NCBI GenBank assembly: GCA_020073565.1
Contig: JAIQEY010000013.1
Coordinates: 1-64,000 of the forward strand
DNA length: 64,000 nt
Direction: 5' to 3'
Origin: Terriglobia bacterium
GTDB taxonomy: Bacteria > Acidobacteriota > Terriglobia > Terriglobales > Acidobacteriaceae
Below are positions 27,368 through 36,295 of this stretch, in pieces. Each line of letters opens with the position of its first letter. Position 1 is the stretch's first letter. Under the pieces are notes generated by a model. It did not search any database, had not been told where the DNA came from, and saw only the letters and a list, made by a program, of their open reading frames with translations. The position numbers and the translations under genes were made by a program.

Positions 27368-28987
27368 ATGAATAAGACTCTCAGTTGGAAGCTGCTCATC
27401 ATCATCGGGATCCTGATCGTGTTTGTGTTCGGGATCTTTGGCATTCCGAAGGATTTGTCGGGCAAGGGCTTGCTGGCCTCGATCACCGACCGCATTAAAC
27501 TCGGGCTCGATTTGAAGGGCGGCACGCACCTGATCCTGCAGGTGCAGGTGAACGATGCGGTCAACGTGGACTCCGACAATGCGATTGCACGCCTTAAGGA
27601 AGACATGCGGACGCGCAAGATCAACTACGCTGACATCACCAAGCCCGATCCGGTGAACCGTCCTGACCTGATCCTCATCAAGGGCGTCCCACCCGAGCAG
27701 ACCAGCGACTTCAAGAGCATTATTTCCGACCGGCTTCCGGAGTATGACCCCGTGTCCGGAACGGAGAACTCCTGGACCGTTTCGATGAAAGCGCAGAGTC
27801 TGGCCGAACTGAAGAATCGCGCGGTCACGCAGGCAATCGAGACCATCCGCAACCGAATCGACCAACTCGGCGTGAGCGAACCGACCATCCAGGAGCATGG
27901 TCTGGGCCAGTATCAGATCCTGGTGCAATTGCCGGGCGTGGACGATCCGGCGCGCGTGAAGGAAATAATGCAGTCCACGGCAATGCTTGAGATCAAGCAG
28001 TCGTTGGGCGGACCCTATTCGAGCGAACAGCAGGTGTTGCAGGAGCATAATGGCGTGTTGCCACCGGATACGGTCATCATGCCGGGCCGGAGCATCGGCG
28101 CCACGCGCGATACCGAAGGCGGTCAGGCGTACTATGTGATCTCGCGTGCCTCGGCCGTGACTGGGCGCGACCTCCGCACGGCGGAGCCGAGCCGCGACGA
28201 AAACGGGCAGCCGGCCGTGCGTTTTGTGCTATCCGGTGAGGGCGGCCGCAAGTTCTATTCCTTTACGTCCGCGCACGTCGGCGACAACCTGGCTGTGGTT
28301 CTCGATAACAAAGTGCAGGAAGTCGCGGTCATCAAAGAGGCGATTCGTGACACCGGCGTCATCAACGGGCGCTTTACCGAACAGCAGACCAGAGATCTGG
28401 CGATGGTGCTGCGCTCAGGCGCTCTCCCGGCCAGCATTAAGTATCTGGAAGAACGCACCGTGGGTCCCTCGCTGGGCGCGGATTCGATTCGCTCAGGCGT
28501 GCACGCCGCGGTGGCCGGGATGCTCGCCGTCCTGATCTTCATGCTGATCTACTATCGCTGGGCGGGCGTGAATGCAGACATTGCGCTCATCCTGAATCTG
28601 ATCATCCTGCTCGGCTTCATGGGGTACTTCGGAGCCGTGCTGACGCTCCCGGGGATTGCGGGCGTGATTCTGACGGTCGGCATGGGTGTAGACTCGAACG
28701 TCCTGATCTTTGAGCGCATCCGCGAAGAGCTGAGGAATGGCAAGACGCCGCCATCGGCGGTGGAACAGGGCTTCAGCCATGCCTGGATCACCATCGTTGA
28801 CACGCACGTGACCACGATCGTTTCGGCGGCCATCCTGTTTATTTTCGGCACCGGACCGGTACGTGGTTTTGCCACCACGCTGGTGTTTGGTTTGCTGGCA
28901 AATCTTTTTACGGCCGTATTCGTGTCGCGTGTGATCTTTGACTGGATATTGAGCAGGAAGCAGCGCGGTGAAGAGTTGAGCATTTGA
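27368..28987 (+). CDS. secD: Protein translocase subunit SecD
   Basis: A 539-residue inner-membrane protein that with SecF uses the proton gradient to pull exported proteins into the periplasm. TM1 (LLIIIGILIVFVFGIFG) is followed by the D1 motif LGLDLKGGTHLILQV, a large periplasmic P1 domain with IRNRIDQLGVSEP, then P4 (GRKFYSFTSAHVGDNLAVVLDN) and five C-terminal TMs with GVDSNVLIFERIREEL. The ATG at 27368 was chosen; longer frames start in the repeat. It lies upstream of secF with 58 bases between, again holding a repeat. Confidence 0.96.
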   Translation: MNKTLSWKLLIIIGILIVFVFGIFGIPKDLSGKGLLASITDRIKLGLDLKGGTHLILQVQVNDAVNVDSDNAIARLKEDMRTRKINYADITKPDPVNRPDLILIKGVPPEQTSDFKSIISDRLPEYDPVSGTENSWTVSMKAQSLAELKNRAVTQAIETIRNRIDQLGVSEPTIQEHGLGQYQILVQLPGVDDPARVKEIMQSTAMLEIKQSLGGPYSSEQQVLQEHNGVLPPDTVIMPGRSIGATRDTEGGQAYYVISRASAVTGRDLRTAEPSRDENGQPAVRFVLSGEGGRKFYSFTSAHVGDNLAVVLDNKVQEVAVIKEAIRDTGVINGRFTEQQTRDLAMVLRSGALPASIKYLEERTVGPSLGADSIRSGVHAAVAGMLAVLIFMLIYYRWAGVNADIALILNLIILLGFMGYFGAVLTLPGIAGVILTVGMGVDSNVLIFERIREELRNGKTPPSAVEQGFSHAWITIVDTHVTTIVSAAILFIFGTGPVRGFATTLVFGLLANLFTAVFVSRVIFDWILSRKQRGEELSI

Positions 28988-28994
28988 TAAGAAC

Positions 28995-29022
28995 AGCTGC
29001 TAGCTTCTGGCCTCTAGCAGCT
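28995..29022. repeat. Short palindromic repeat between secD and secF
   Basis: A perfect 9-bp inverted pair AGCTGCTAG/CTAGCAGCT with a 10-base loop, followed by further CTAG/TAGCTAG units. There is no U-tract, so read-through to secF is likely. Confidence 0.6.
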
Positions 29023-29045
29023 AGTAGCTAGGGTTTGGGGTTTGA

Positions 29046-30257
29046 ATGGAATTTTTTCGCAATACGAATATCGATTTTCTCGGCAAAAAGTGGTATTTCC
29101 TCGCCTTCTCGCTGGTCTTCAGCGTGGCGGGTGTGCTTTCCATGGCCTTTTGGCACCATATCCCGCTGGGCGTTGACTTCCGCGGCGGCACGCTGGTGTA
29201 TGTGAGGTATTCGCATACTCCCAACACCGGTGCCATTCACGCCGCCCTGGAGCGCGCCGGACTGAAGAACGCCCGCGTGCAGCCCTACGACAAGGCCGGG
29301 CTCAACAAGGTGCTGATTCAGCTCGACATCCAGGAAACCAGCGAACAGGCGCTCGACAAAGGCAAGAACCAGATCATTCAGGCGCTTTCCAGCAGTGCTC
29401 CCGCGGGCAAGCAGGATCTGAACAACGCCAGCTCTTTAACCATCGCGAACTTCCTACTGGAAAAAGACCCGCTGCACTTGAGCACCGACGCCAATCAGCG
29501 CTACAACGCAATCGCGCAAGCCATCGCCGATTATCGCTACAAGGAGAAGGGCGGAGTGCTGGGATCGATTGACGAACTGAAGGGCGTCGCCGACCCCGCC
29601 GTGATCGCTTCCCTGCAGGACGGCTTTTTCGTTTCCGACTTCGGCGTGTGGAACGTAGCAATCGTTGGCCCGCAGGTGGGACAACAGCTCCGCAAACAAG
29701 CGATCCTGGCTACCCTGTATTCACTGGCCGGCATGCTGGTGTACCTGGGCTTCCGTTTCGAGTGGATCTACGGCGTGGCGGCCGTGCTGACCGTGTTCCA
29801 CGACACGCTGATCACGGTGGGGGCGTTTTCCCTGCTGAACTGGGAGATCTCGCTGACCGTGATTGCCGCTATCCTGACCCTGGTTGGATACTCGAACAAC
29901 GATACCATTGTCGTCTTTGACCGGATCCGGGAGAACATCAAACTGCTGCGGCGGGACAAACTGGCTGACATCGTCAACAAGAGCATCAACCAGACTTTAA
30001 GCCGAACCATCTTGACAGCGGGCCTGACTTTCCTTACCGTGCTTGCGCTGTTCTTATTTGGCGGCGAAGTGCTCAAAGGGTTCAGCTTCGCGCTGGTCAT
30101 CGGAATCCTGATCGGCACCTATTCGTCGATCGCGATTGCGGCACCCATTCTGGTTGCCTATCAGGAACGGCGAGCCGAGACGGGGAAAAGGCCGCCCGCC
30201 ATGCCGATGCGGTCCGGCAACGGGCAGGAACGGGCGAAGGAAAAAGTAAAGGCGTAA
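29046..30257 (+). CDS. secF: Protein translocase subunit SecF
   Basis: A 403-residue partner of SecD. TM1 (WYFLAFSLVFSVAGVLSMAF) and the motif PLGVDFRGGTLVYV are typical. The C-terminal part has five TMs with GYSNNDTIVVFDRIREN and ILTAGLTFLTVLALF. The periplasmic domain between TM1 and TM2 is unusually long (about residues 45-220; most SecF are ~300-320 in total), with an inserted segment around QYKEKGG-like IADYRYKEKGGVLGSIDEL. This enlarged domain may be normal in this phylum but is longer than in model species. Confidence 0.94.
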   Translation: MEFFRNTNIDFLGKKWYFLAFSLVFSVAGVLSMAFWHHIPLGVDFRGGTLVYVRYSHTPNTGAIHAALERAGLKNARVQPYDKAGLNKVLIQLDIQETSEQALDKGKNQIIQALSSSAPAGKQDLNNASSLTIANFLLEKDPLHLSTDANQRYNAIAQAIADYRYKEKGGVLGSIDELKGVADPAVIASLQDGFFVSDFGVWNVAIVGPQVGQQLRKQAILATLYSLAGMLVYLGFRFEWIYGVAAVLTVFHDTLITVGAFSLLNWEISLTVIAAILTLVGYSNNDTIVVFDRIRENIKLLRRDKLADIVNKSINQTLSRTILTAGLTFLTVLALFLFGGEVLKGFSFALVIGILIGTYSSIAIAAPILVAYQERRAETGKRPPAMPMRSGNGQERAKEKVKA

Positions 30258-30378
30258 TTTCGGGCCATCTGGCGTAGAATCATGGACCTGTGCGGACAGG
30301 CAGGATTTGGAGAAAGTGGGAGCAAAGAGGATGCAGTTGGTGTCTAAGATCTCGTAGGGTCTGGTGTAGGAGAAGCCT

Positions 30379-31116
30379 ATGTTTGAAGACAGCCTAATTG
30401 AGTCAGGAAACAAGCTCAAGACCAAGCGCGGAATGACGACAGTGCTCTCGTTCGCGCTGCAGATGTTCCTTCTTGGGATTCTGATTCTGATCCCGCTGAT
30501 TTATACCGACGCGCTGCCCAAGCAGCAGTTGATGACCTTCCTGGTGGCGCCACCGCCGCCCCCACCGCCGCCCCCGCCGCCGGCTGCGGCCGTGGTCAAG
30601 GTGGTCCGGCAGATTCAGAGCGAACTCATCAACGGCCAGTTGCGCACGCCCACCAAGATTCCAGAAAAAATTCAAATGATCAAGGAAGAGGACGCGCCTC
30701 CGCCGATGATGGGTAGTGGCGTGGTCGGCGGCGTTCCGGGCGGCGTTCCCGGAGGCTCGATGGGCGGTGTGATCGGCGGCATTATCGGCAGCACGGCGGC
30801 GGTTCCCAAGATCGCAACTCCGCAGCGTGTGCGTGTGTCGTCGGGTGTATCGACGGGTTTGCTGATCAAGAAAGTTACGCCGAATTATCCGCCCCTGGCG
30901 CGTCAGGCGCGCATTCAGGGCCAGGTCGTGCTCCAGGCGGAAATCAGCAAAGAGGGTACAATTCAGAATCTGCAGTTGATTAGCGGGCACCCCATGCTGG
31001 CGCCGGCGGCCATCGAAGCCGTGAAGCAATGGCGTTACAAGCCCTACCTGCTCAATGGTGAGCCGGTGGCCGTGGAGACCCAGGTGATGGTGAACTTTAG
31101 CTTGTCCGGAGGCTAG
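30379..31116 (+). CDS. TonB-family energy transducer
   Basis: A 245-residue periplasm-spanning protein. One TM helix near the N-terminus (MFLLGILILIPLIYT), then a run of eleven prolines (~residues 58-68), a Gly-rich stretch, and the C-terminal TonB domain (LIKKVTPNYPPLARQARIQGQVVLQ to AVKQWRYKPYLLNGEPV). It couples the ExbB-ExbD proton channel to outer-membrane transporters. A preceding Arg/Lys-rich start (LKTKRGMTTV) fixes the topology. ExbB and two ExbDs follow on the same strand. Confidence 0.9.
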   Translation: MFEDSLIESGNKLKTKRGMTTVLSFALQMFLLGILILIPLIYTDALPKQQLMTFLVAPPPPPPPPPPPAAAVVKVVRQIQSELINGQLRTPTKIPEKIQMIKEEDAPPPMMGSGVVGGVPGGVPGGSMGGVIGGIIGSTAAVPKIATPQRVRVSSGVSTGLLIKKVTPNYPPLARQARIQGQVVLQAEISKEGTIQNLQLISGHPMLAPAAIEAVKQWRYKPYLLNGEPVAVETQVMVNFSLSGG

Positions 31117-31367
31117 ACCCCGGCCAGGTTTTGTGGCTGCTCAACCTTCCCCGTCCTACCTTTTTCCCAGACGGGAAACCAGGGTGGTTCTCCACCTGAA
31201 GGCTGCTCTGTCCACTGTTCTCTTGGCGTTACGGATGCAAACCCAGGGTATGGCTCCCGACGAGCGAAGCCGAACCTGGGCGGCTGTTTTCAGCGCGAGC
31301 CGGGGACAGCTCCTTATTAGAAACAATCAGGGCGACTTCAGACAGATCTGAGGAGGAAAAGCAACTC
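31117..31367. other. Gap between tonB and exbB
   Basis: 251 bases without a convincing gene. A 72-codon open frame at 31133-31351 has no ribosome site and reads as noise. AGGAGG stands just before exbB. No clear promoter or hairpin was seen. Confidence 0.4.
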
Positions 31368-32123
31368 ATGGTCGTGAACCTAGCAGCAATCGCACTCTGC
31401 AACATGCATGTTTTCGCCGCCTGGCTCTTTCAGGAGGGCTCGGTCGGTTGGGACCCGATTTCGCTTTGGAAACAGATGGGTCTTTTGGCGAAGATCGTGG
31501 TTATCGTTCTGTTCATCATGTCAGGATGGTCGATCGGCGTCATGATTGACCGCTGGATGGCTTTCAATGCCGCCCGCAACCAGTCTCGTTCCTTCGCTCC
31601 GGCCGTCGCGGGTGCATTGCGCGAAGGTAAGATTGACGAGGCGATCAAGGTTGCCGAGCGCAACAAGAAGAGCCACCTCGCCAAGGTCGTCACAGCCGGC
31701 CTGATGGAGTTTAAGGCTCATCAGGACAGCCCGGGCGAAATTCCTGGTGAGACCATTGAAGCGTCGAAGCGCGCTCTGGAGCGCACCGAGGCGATCGTGC
31801 ACGCCGAATTGAAGCGCGGCTTGGGCGGTTTGGCCACCATCGGTTCCACCGCTCCCTTCGTGGGACTGTTTGGAACGGTGGTTGGCATTTTGAACGCATT
31901 TAACGGAATTGCAAAAGAGAAGGCGACCGGATTGGCGGCTGTTGCCGGCGGTATTTCCGAAGCGCTGGTGACCACCGCGGTCGGGTTGTTCGTAGCGATT
32001 CCGGCCGTCATGATGTTCAACTACCTGACCGGGCGTGTGGAAGCGTTCGACGTGGAGATGGATAACTCCTCGAGCGAACTGATCGATTACTTCCTGAAGC
32101 GCCGGAGTTTGCGCCGGTCCTAA
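31368..32123 (+). CDS. exbB: ExbB/TolQ/MotA-family proton channel protein
   Basis: A 251-residue inner-membrane protein. Three TM segments: IVVIVLFIMSGWSIGVMIDRW, then TIGSTAPFVGLFGTVVGILNAF with the family signature Thr and Gly residues, and LVTTAVGLFVAIPAVMMFNYL. The cytoplasmic loop is between TM1 and TM2. It forms the pentameric channel with ExbD to power TonB. AGGAGG precedes the ATG. Co-directional with tonB and two exbD genes. Confidence 0.92.
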   Translation: MVVNLAAIALCNMHVFAAWLFQEGSVGWDPISLWKQMGLLAKIVVIVLFIMSGWSIGVMIDRWMAFNAARNQSRSFAPAVAGALREGKIDEAIKVAERNKKSHLAKVVTAGLMEFKAHQDSPGEIPGETIEASKRALERTEAIVHAELKRGLGGLATIGSTAPFVGLFGTVVGILNAFNGIAKEKATGLAAVAGGISEALVTTAVGLFVAIPAVMMFNYLTGRVEAFDVEMDNSSSELIDYFLKRRSLRRS

Positions 32124-32160
32124 GCTGGACCCGGCTGTTGCCCGAATGAGTTGCCAGTGA

Positions 32161-32181
32161 GGCGCCGGTTCGGCCGGCGCC
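32161..32181. repeat. Hairpin between exbB and exbD
   Basis: A perfect 8-bp GGCGCCGG/CCGGCGCC stem with a 5-base TTCGG loop, followed by a C/T-rich run, not a U-tract. It may be an mRNA processing or stability element that separates exbB from the exbD pair. Confidence 0.5.
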
Positions 32182-32239
32182 CCCTCCTCCTCCTCGGCGC
32201 AACACTCGCGAGCGCGAGGATACGCAGGAGAAGAAATCC

Positions 32240-32701
32240 ATGGCATTAGCAACCCGAAACGAAGGCGCTAAAGTAAACTCCGACATCAACGTCACTCCCA
32301 TGGTGGACGTGATGCTGGTGTTGCTGATCATCTTCATGGTGGTCACGCCCATGTTGCAGCATGGCGTCACGGTGGACATGGCGAGAGTGAATAATCCGGA
32401 GCAGATGCCCGACGCGGATAAAGAAGACGCGCTGCTGATTGCCGTCATGCGCGACGGGAAGGTCTTCTTCGGAACCGATCCCATCGCGGTGGACGATCTG
32501 ACGCAGAAGATCAGGGATCGCCTGGCGAACCGGACCGACAAACGCGTATTCATCAAGGCGGATGCGCGCGCGAAGTTCGGCTCGGTGGTCCAGGTCGTCG
32601 ATAACGTCCGTTCGGCAGGTGTGGACCAACTCGGCCTGCTGACCGACCAGAAAAAGTCCGGAGCTCTGGCCCCGCCAACGGGACCCACCGGCGGGCAATA
32701 G
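32240..32701 (+). CDS. exbD: ExbD/TolR-family protein (first copy)
   Basis: A 153-residue protein with one TM helix (MVDVMLVLLIIFMVVTPML), including the essential membrane Asp, and a periplasmic domain ending FGSVVQVVDNVRSAGVDQLGLLTDQ. It works as a dimer inside the ExbB pentamer. A basic N-terminus (RNEGAKVNSDINVTPM) is typical. It precedes a second ExbD by 11 bases. Confidence 0.92.
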   Translation: MALATRNEGAKVNSDINVTPMVDVMLVLLIIFMVVTPMLQHGVTVDMARVNNPEQMPDADKEDALLIAVMRDGKVFFGTDPIAVDDLTQKIRDRLANRTDKRVFIKADARAKFGSVVQVVDNVRSAGVDQLGLLTDQKKSGALAPPTGPTGGQ

Positions 32702-32712
32702 AGGAGATCGAT

Positions 32713-33159
32713 ATGGGAATGGCAATTGGCGGCTCAGGCGGCGGTCCAACTTCGAACATGAACGTGACGCCGCTCATCGATGTGTTGCTGGTGCTGCTTA
32801 TCATCTTCATGGTGATCACGCCCTTGACGCCCAAAGGACTGGACGCCCTGGTGCCGCAGCCTCCACCGCCCAATCAGAAACAACCGCCGCCGACGCCGGA
32901 CCGCACCATCGTCGTGCAGTTGATCGATCGCGGTCCCGGGCAGACCCCCGGGCTGAAGATTAATCAGGACGAGGCCACCTGGGAGAATCTGCAGGGGCAC
33001 TTGACCGACATCTTCAAGACACGCGCGGAAAAGGTCATGTTTGTAAAGGGAGACGACAATATCCCCTTTGCGGACGTGGCCAACGTGATCGACATCGCGC
33101 ACTCGGCGGGCGTGGATAAGGTTGGCTTGATCACAGCCAAAATCGAAGCGGGCAGCTAG
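32713..33159 (+). CDS. exbD: ExbD/TolR-family protein (second copy)
   Basis: A 148-residue paralog of the upstream ExbD. It has the same MNVTPLIDVLLVLLIIFMVITPL helix with membrane Asp, a Pro-rich linker (PQPPPPNQKQPPP) and the domain ending VANVIDIAHSAGVDKVGLIT. Two distinct ExbDs with one ExbB occur in other bacteria, e.g. some Xanthomonas and myxobacteria, and may form a heterodimer or serve two TonB systems. Confidence 0.92.
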   Translation: MGMAIGGSGGGPTSNMNVTPLIDVLLVLLIIFMVITPLTPKGLDALVPQPPPPNQKQPPPTPDRTIVVQLIDRGPGQTPGLKINQDEATWENLQGHLTDIFKTRAEKVMFVKGDDNIPFADVANVIDIAHSAGVDKVGLITAKIEAGS

Positions 33160-33275
33160 AATCGTCACCCGGAGATGAAGCGGAGCGAAAGGCGCGTCGG
33201 CCAGCAGGGTCCGCACCCGACTCCCCCTTCTCGGCTCAAATTCTTCCAATCCGTGGAAGGGAGATTCATAACGCA

Positions 33276-34091
33276 ATGAAAACGACTCAGAAGTTGCTGG
33301 TGGTACTCGCCGCTGCTCTCATGCTGCTCGGCAGCACCGGATGTAGCAAGCTCCAGGCGCGCGACCATCTCAACAAAGGCGTGCAAGCCTACAAGAACGC
33401 CAAGTACGAGCAGGCCATCGACCACTTCCAGCAAGCCGTGTCGCTTGACCCCACCCTCATTAACGCGCGTCTATATCTGGCCACTGCGTTTGCCCAGCAA
33501 TACATTCCGGGGGCAGACACGCCCGATAACAATCGCATGGGCGAGCAGGCCATCGATCAGTACAAGCAGGTATTGCAGGTCGACCCCAAGAACATCAACA
33601 GCATCAAGGGAATCGCCTATCTCTACCTGCAGATGAAGAAGTTTGACTTGTCGAAGGAGTTCTATAAGAAAGCTTCCGAAGCCGATCCCAACGACCCCGA
33701 GCCGTACTACTCGGTCGCCGTGATCGACTGGACGCAGACCTACCAGCCGCGCCAAGAAGAACGCGCCAAGCTTGGGATGAAACCCGATGATTCCCTGGCC
33801 GCAAAAGACAAGAAAGTCTGCGCCATGGTCAAGGAAAAGAACACCGCCAATGTGCAGGAAGGCATCGATAACCTGAACAAGGCGCTGCAGCTTCGCCCAG
33901 ACTACGACGATGCCATGGCCTACCTGAACCTGATGTACCGCGAACGCGCGGACATTCAGTGCGACGACCCGGCCGCGCGCGCGGCCGATCTCAAGACCGC
34001 CGACGACTGGGTCGATAAGACTATGGCGACCAAGAAGGCCAAGGCGGAGAAACAGCCCGGCACTGGAATCGTGATGGATCAGAACAAGTAG
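33276..34091 (+). CDS. TPR-repeat probable lipoprotein
   Basis: A 271-residue protein with a signal peptide and a Cys at the cleavage region (LLGSTGCSKLQ; the lipobox is weak). At least three TPR units follow: HLNKGVQAYKNAKYEQAIDHFQQAVSLDP-type, then AIDQYKQVLQVDPKN, then GIDNLNKALQLRPDY. TPR arrays mediate protein contacts. It is the last gene of the TonB group, so it could be a periplasmic adaptor for it. A strong terminator follows at 34111-34150. Confidence 0.82.
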   Translation: MKTTQKLLVVLAAALMLLGSTGCSKLQARDHLNKGVQAYKNAKYEQAIDHFQQAVSLDPTLINARLYLATAFAQQYIPGADTPDNNRMGEQAIDQYKQVLQVDPKNINSIKGIAYLYLQMKKFDLSKEFYKKASEADPNDPEPYYSVAVIDWTQTYQPRQEERAKLGMKPDDSLAAKDKKVCAMVKEKNTANVQEGIDNLNKALQLRPDYDDAMAYLNLMYRERADIQCDDPAARAADLKTADDWVDKTMATKKAKAEKQPGTGIVMDQNK

Positions 34092-34110
34092 ACTTCCCTC
34101 TCCTCAGAAC

Positions 34111-34150
34111 AAAGGGCCCCTCGCCGCTGCGCGACGGGCCCTTTTGTTTT
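34111..34150 (+). terminator. Intrinsic terminator of the TonB/ExbBD operon
   Basis: AAAGGGCCC pairs with GGGCCCTTT (34111-34119 and 34136-34144), further closed by TCGC/GCGA, then TTTTGTTTT. Reads well in the plus direction; the A-run at the left could also serve the convergent tautomerase gene. Confidence 0.85.
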
Positions 34151-34166
34151 CCCTCAGTAACAATTC

Positions 34167-34595
34167 TCAGGCGGGGATCTTTTCTCTCTTCACCGCCCAA
34201 TCCGGTGGATGCAGCACGTATTGGGCTTCACCACGGCCGAACGACCAATCATCCAGTCCGACCTCCGTCAGAGTGATCATCACGTCGTCCGGTCGTATCC
34301 CGGGCGATATCGCTAACTTCTCTACAATGTGGTGATAGAGCGCCTGCTTGACCTCCGTCGTTCGCCCGCGCGAGAGGAATATTTGCACCAACACGAAACC
34401 CTCGTCCGAGCGATCCATGCCCATGAAGCTTGGATCAGCAATCAACTGTCCTGGGCTGTGCTCCGTGATGACTTGAAAGCGGTCACCGTCAGGAATATTG
34501 AGCGTTTCGCGCATGGCTTGGTAAACCTGGTCCGAGATGGCCGTTCGGTAGGAAGCGGGCTTGCCGGCTTGTAGCCAGATCCTTACCAGGGGCAT
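34167..34595 (-). CDS. Tautomerase-family protein
   Basis: A 142-residue protein of the 4-oxalocrotonate tautomerase superfamily (two-domain type). The initiator Met is followed by Pro (MPLVRIWLQAG), the catalytic general base once Met is removed. Other conserved parts: the DQVYQAMRETLNIPDGDRF helix and strand, FVLVQIFLSRGRTTEVKQALY, and DVMITLTEVGLDDWSFG. Members act on phenylpyruvate, oxalocrotonate or malonate semialdehyde. The substrate is not deducible. Convergent with the TonB operon. Confidence 0.85.
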   Translation of the reverse strand: MPLVRIWLQAGKPASYRTAISDQVYQAMRETLNIPDGDRFQVITEHSPGQLIADPSFMGMDRSDEGFVLVQIFLSRGRTTEVKQALYHHIVEKLAISPGIRPDDVMITLTEVGLDDWSFGRGEAQYVLHPPDWAVKREKIPA

Positions 34596-34776
34596 GGCAC
34601 GATTCTCCTTGTTTTCCGTTCTTTTTGATGTCCAAAGAACGTGACTGGTCGCACAACAGTGACGGTTCTCTCCGGGCTCGCCCGGTCAGTTGTCACAACC
34701 GAGGGTAATTTGTCGCATGCATTCCTTTGTATCGGGCAGGTAGAATCGTTGTGCGCCTGACAATATCGTTTCCAGC

Positions 34777-36291
34777 ATGTTCAAGAAGATACTGATCGCC
34801 AACCGCGGAGAAATCGCGGTGCGCGTCATTCGCGCCTGCCGCGAGCTGGGCGTCTCTACCGTGGCCGTCTATTCTGACGCGGACCGCGCCGCTCTCCATG
34901 TCCGCAAAGCCGACGAAGCCTACCACATCGGCCCGGCGCCAGCTGCGGACTCTTACCTTCGCATCGATAAGATTCTCGACGTGGCCAAGCGTTCCGGCGC
35001 CGAAGCCGTCCATCCCGGCTACGGATTCCTGTCAGAAAACTCCAGGTTCGCGCAGGCGTGTGCTGATGCCGGCTTGAAGTTCATCGGCCCCACTCCATAT
35101 TCCATGGAAATGATGGGCTCGAAGACTCGCGCGCGTCAGGAAATGGAAAAAGCGGGCGTACCGTTCGTGCCCGGCACCTCGCGCGGCCTCTCGTCTCCCG
35201 AGGAAGGCGAACAAGTGGCTGAGCGCGTCGGCTATCCGGTGATGTTGAAAGCCGCCGCCGGTGGTGGTGGCAAGGGCATGCGCCTGGTGCACGCTCGTGC
35301 AGAGCTTCGGTCCGCCCTCGAATCCGCACAGAGCGAGGCGCAACGTTCCTTCGGTGACAGCGAAGTCTATATCGAGAAAGCGATCGTCAATCCGCGTCAC
35401 ATCGAAATGCAAGTCCTGGCCGACGAACATGGCAACACGGTCTGGCTGGGGGAGCGTGAGTGCTCCATCCAGCGCCGCCACCAGAAAGTTCTGGAGGAAT
35501 CGCCTTCCCCGATCGTCGATCCCGACATGCGGCGCCGCATGGGCGAAGTTGCGGTCAAAGTCGCGCAAGCCGCGAACTACACCAATGCCGGTACGGTCGA
35601 ATTCCTGGTCGATCAGCAAAAGAATTTCTACTTCCTGGAGATGAACACTCGTCTGCAGGTGGAGCATCCTGTGACGGAGTTGATTACCGGGCTGGACCTG
35701 GTACACCTGCAGATCCGCATCGCCAACGGCGAGCCATTGCCGTTTGGGCAGGAGGACATCCACATTCGCGGCCACGCCATCGAGTGCCGCATCTACGCAG
35801 AAGATCCCGACAATAACTATTTCCCCAGTCCCGGAAAGATCACGGTTCTGCTCCAGCCCTCCGGACCCGGAATCCGGCGCGACAGCGGCATGTACGAAGG
35901 CTGGAATGTGCCCATGGATTACGATCCGCTGCTGGCGAAACTGATCAGCTATGGAACCGATCGCCAGCAGGCCATCATGCGGCTGCAGCGGGCGTTATAC
36001 GAATACTTCGTGGCCGGGATCAAAACCAATATTTCGTTGTTCCAACGCATCCTGCGCGACGCCGATTTCCAGGCCGGGAAACTCGACACCGGCTATCTCG
36101 ATCGCTTGCTCGCCAACCAGGACAATGGCGGGCCGCTGCAAGCGCCAGAGTCCGTGGTCGCCGCCATCGCAGCGGGTTTGTTTGCGGTGCTCGATCCCGC
36201 GTCCGCGGCGAATAAGAACGGAAATGCTGCCGGAACGGACATCCTTCACTCCAATTGGAAACGCCGAGGACGCTCAGAAGCACTCCGCTGA
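34777..36291 (+). CDS. accC: Biotin carboxylase (acetyl-CoA carboxylase subunit AccC)
   Basis: A 504-residue ATP-grasp enzyme that carboxylates biotin on the carrier protein. Seen: MFKKILIANRGEIAVRVIRA at the start, the Gly-rich ATP loop AAAGGGGKGMRLV, HIEMQVLADEHGN, the metal/catalytic region FLEMNTRLQVEHPVTE and the C-terminal domain with RIYAEDP. It is about 50 residues longer than E. coli AccC (449 aa), the extra being at the C-terminus. The biotin carrier gene follows at four bases. This pair could serve acetyl-CoA or another acyl-CoA carboxylase; no carboxyltransferase is in the window. Confidence 0.92.
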   Translation: MFKKILIANRGEIAVRVIRACRELGVSTVAVYSDADRAALHVRKADEAYHIGPAPAADSYLRIDKILDVAKRSGAEAVHPGYGFLSENSRFAQACADAGLKFIGPTPYSMEMMGSKTRARQEMEKAGVPFVPGTSRGLSSPEEGEQVAERVGYPVMLKAAAGGGGKGMRLVHARAELRSALESAQSEAQRSFGDSEVYIEKAIVNPRHIEMQVLADEHGNTVWLGERECSIQRRHQKVLEESPSPIVDPDMRRRMGEVAVKVAQAANYTNAGTVEFLVDQQKNFYFLEMNTRLQVEHPVTELITGLDLVHLQIRIANGEPLPFGQEDIHIRGHAIECRIYAEDPDNNYFPSPGKITVLLQPSGPGIRRDSGMYEGWNVPMDYDPLLAKLISYGTDRQQAIMRLQRALYEYFVAGIKTNISLFQRILRDADFQAGKLDTGYLDRLLANQDNGGPLQAPESVVAAIAAGLFAVLDPASAANKNGNAAGTDILHSNWKRRGRSEALR

Positions 36292-36295
36292 TCCC

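Noticed and set aside
31133..31351. 72-codon frame in the tonB-exbB gap
   Set aside because: No ribosome site, mixed composition and no recognisable feature.
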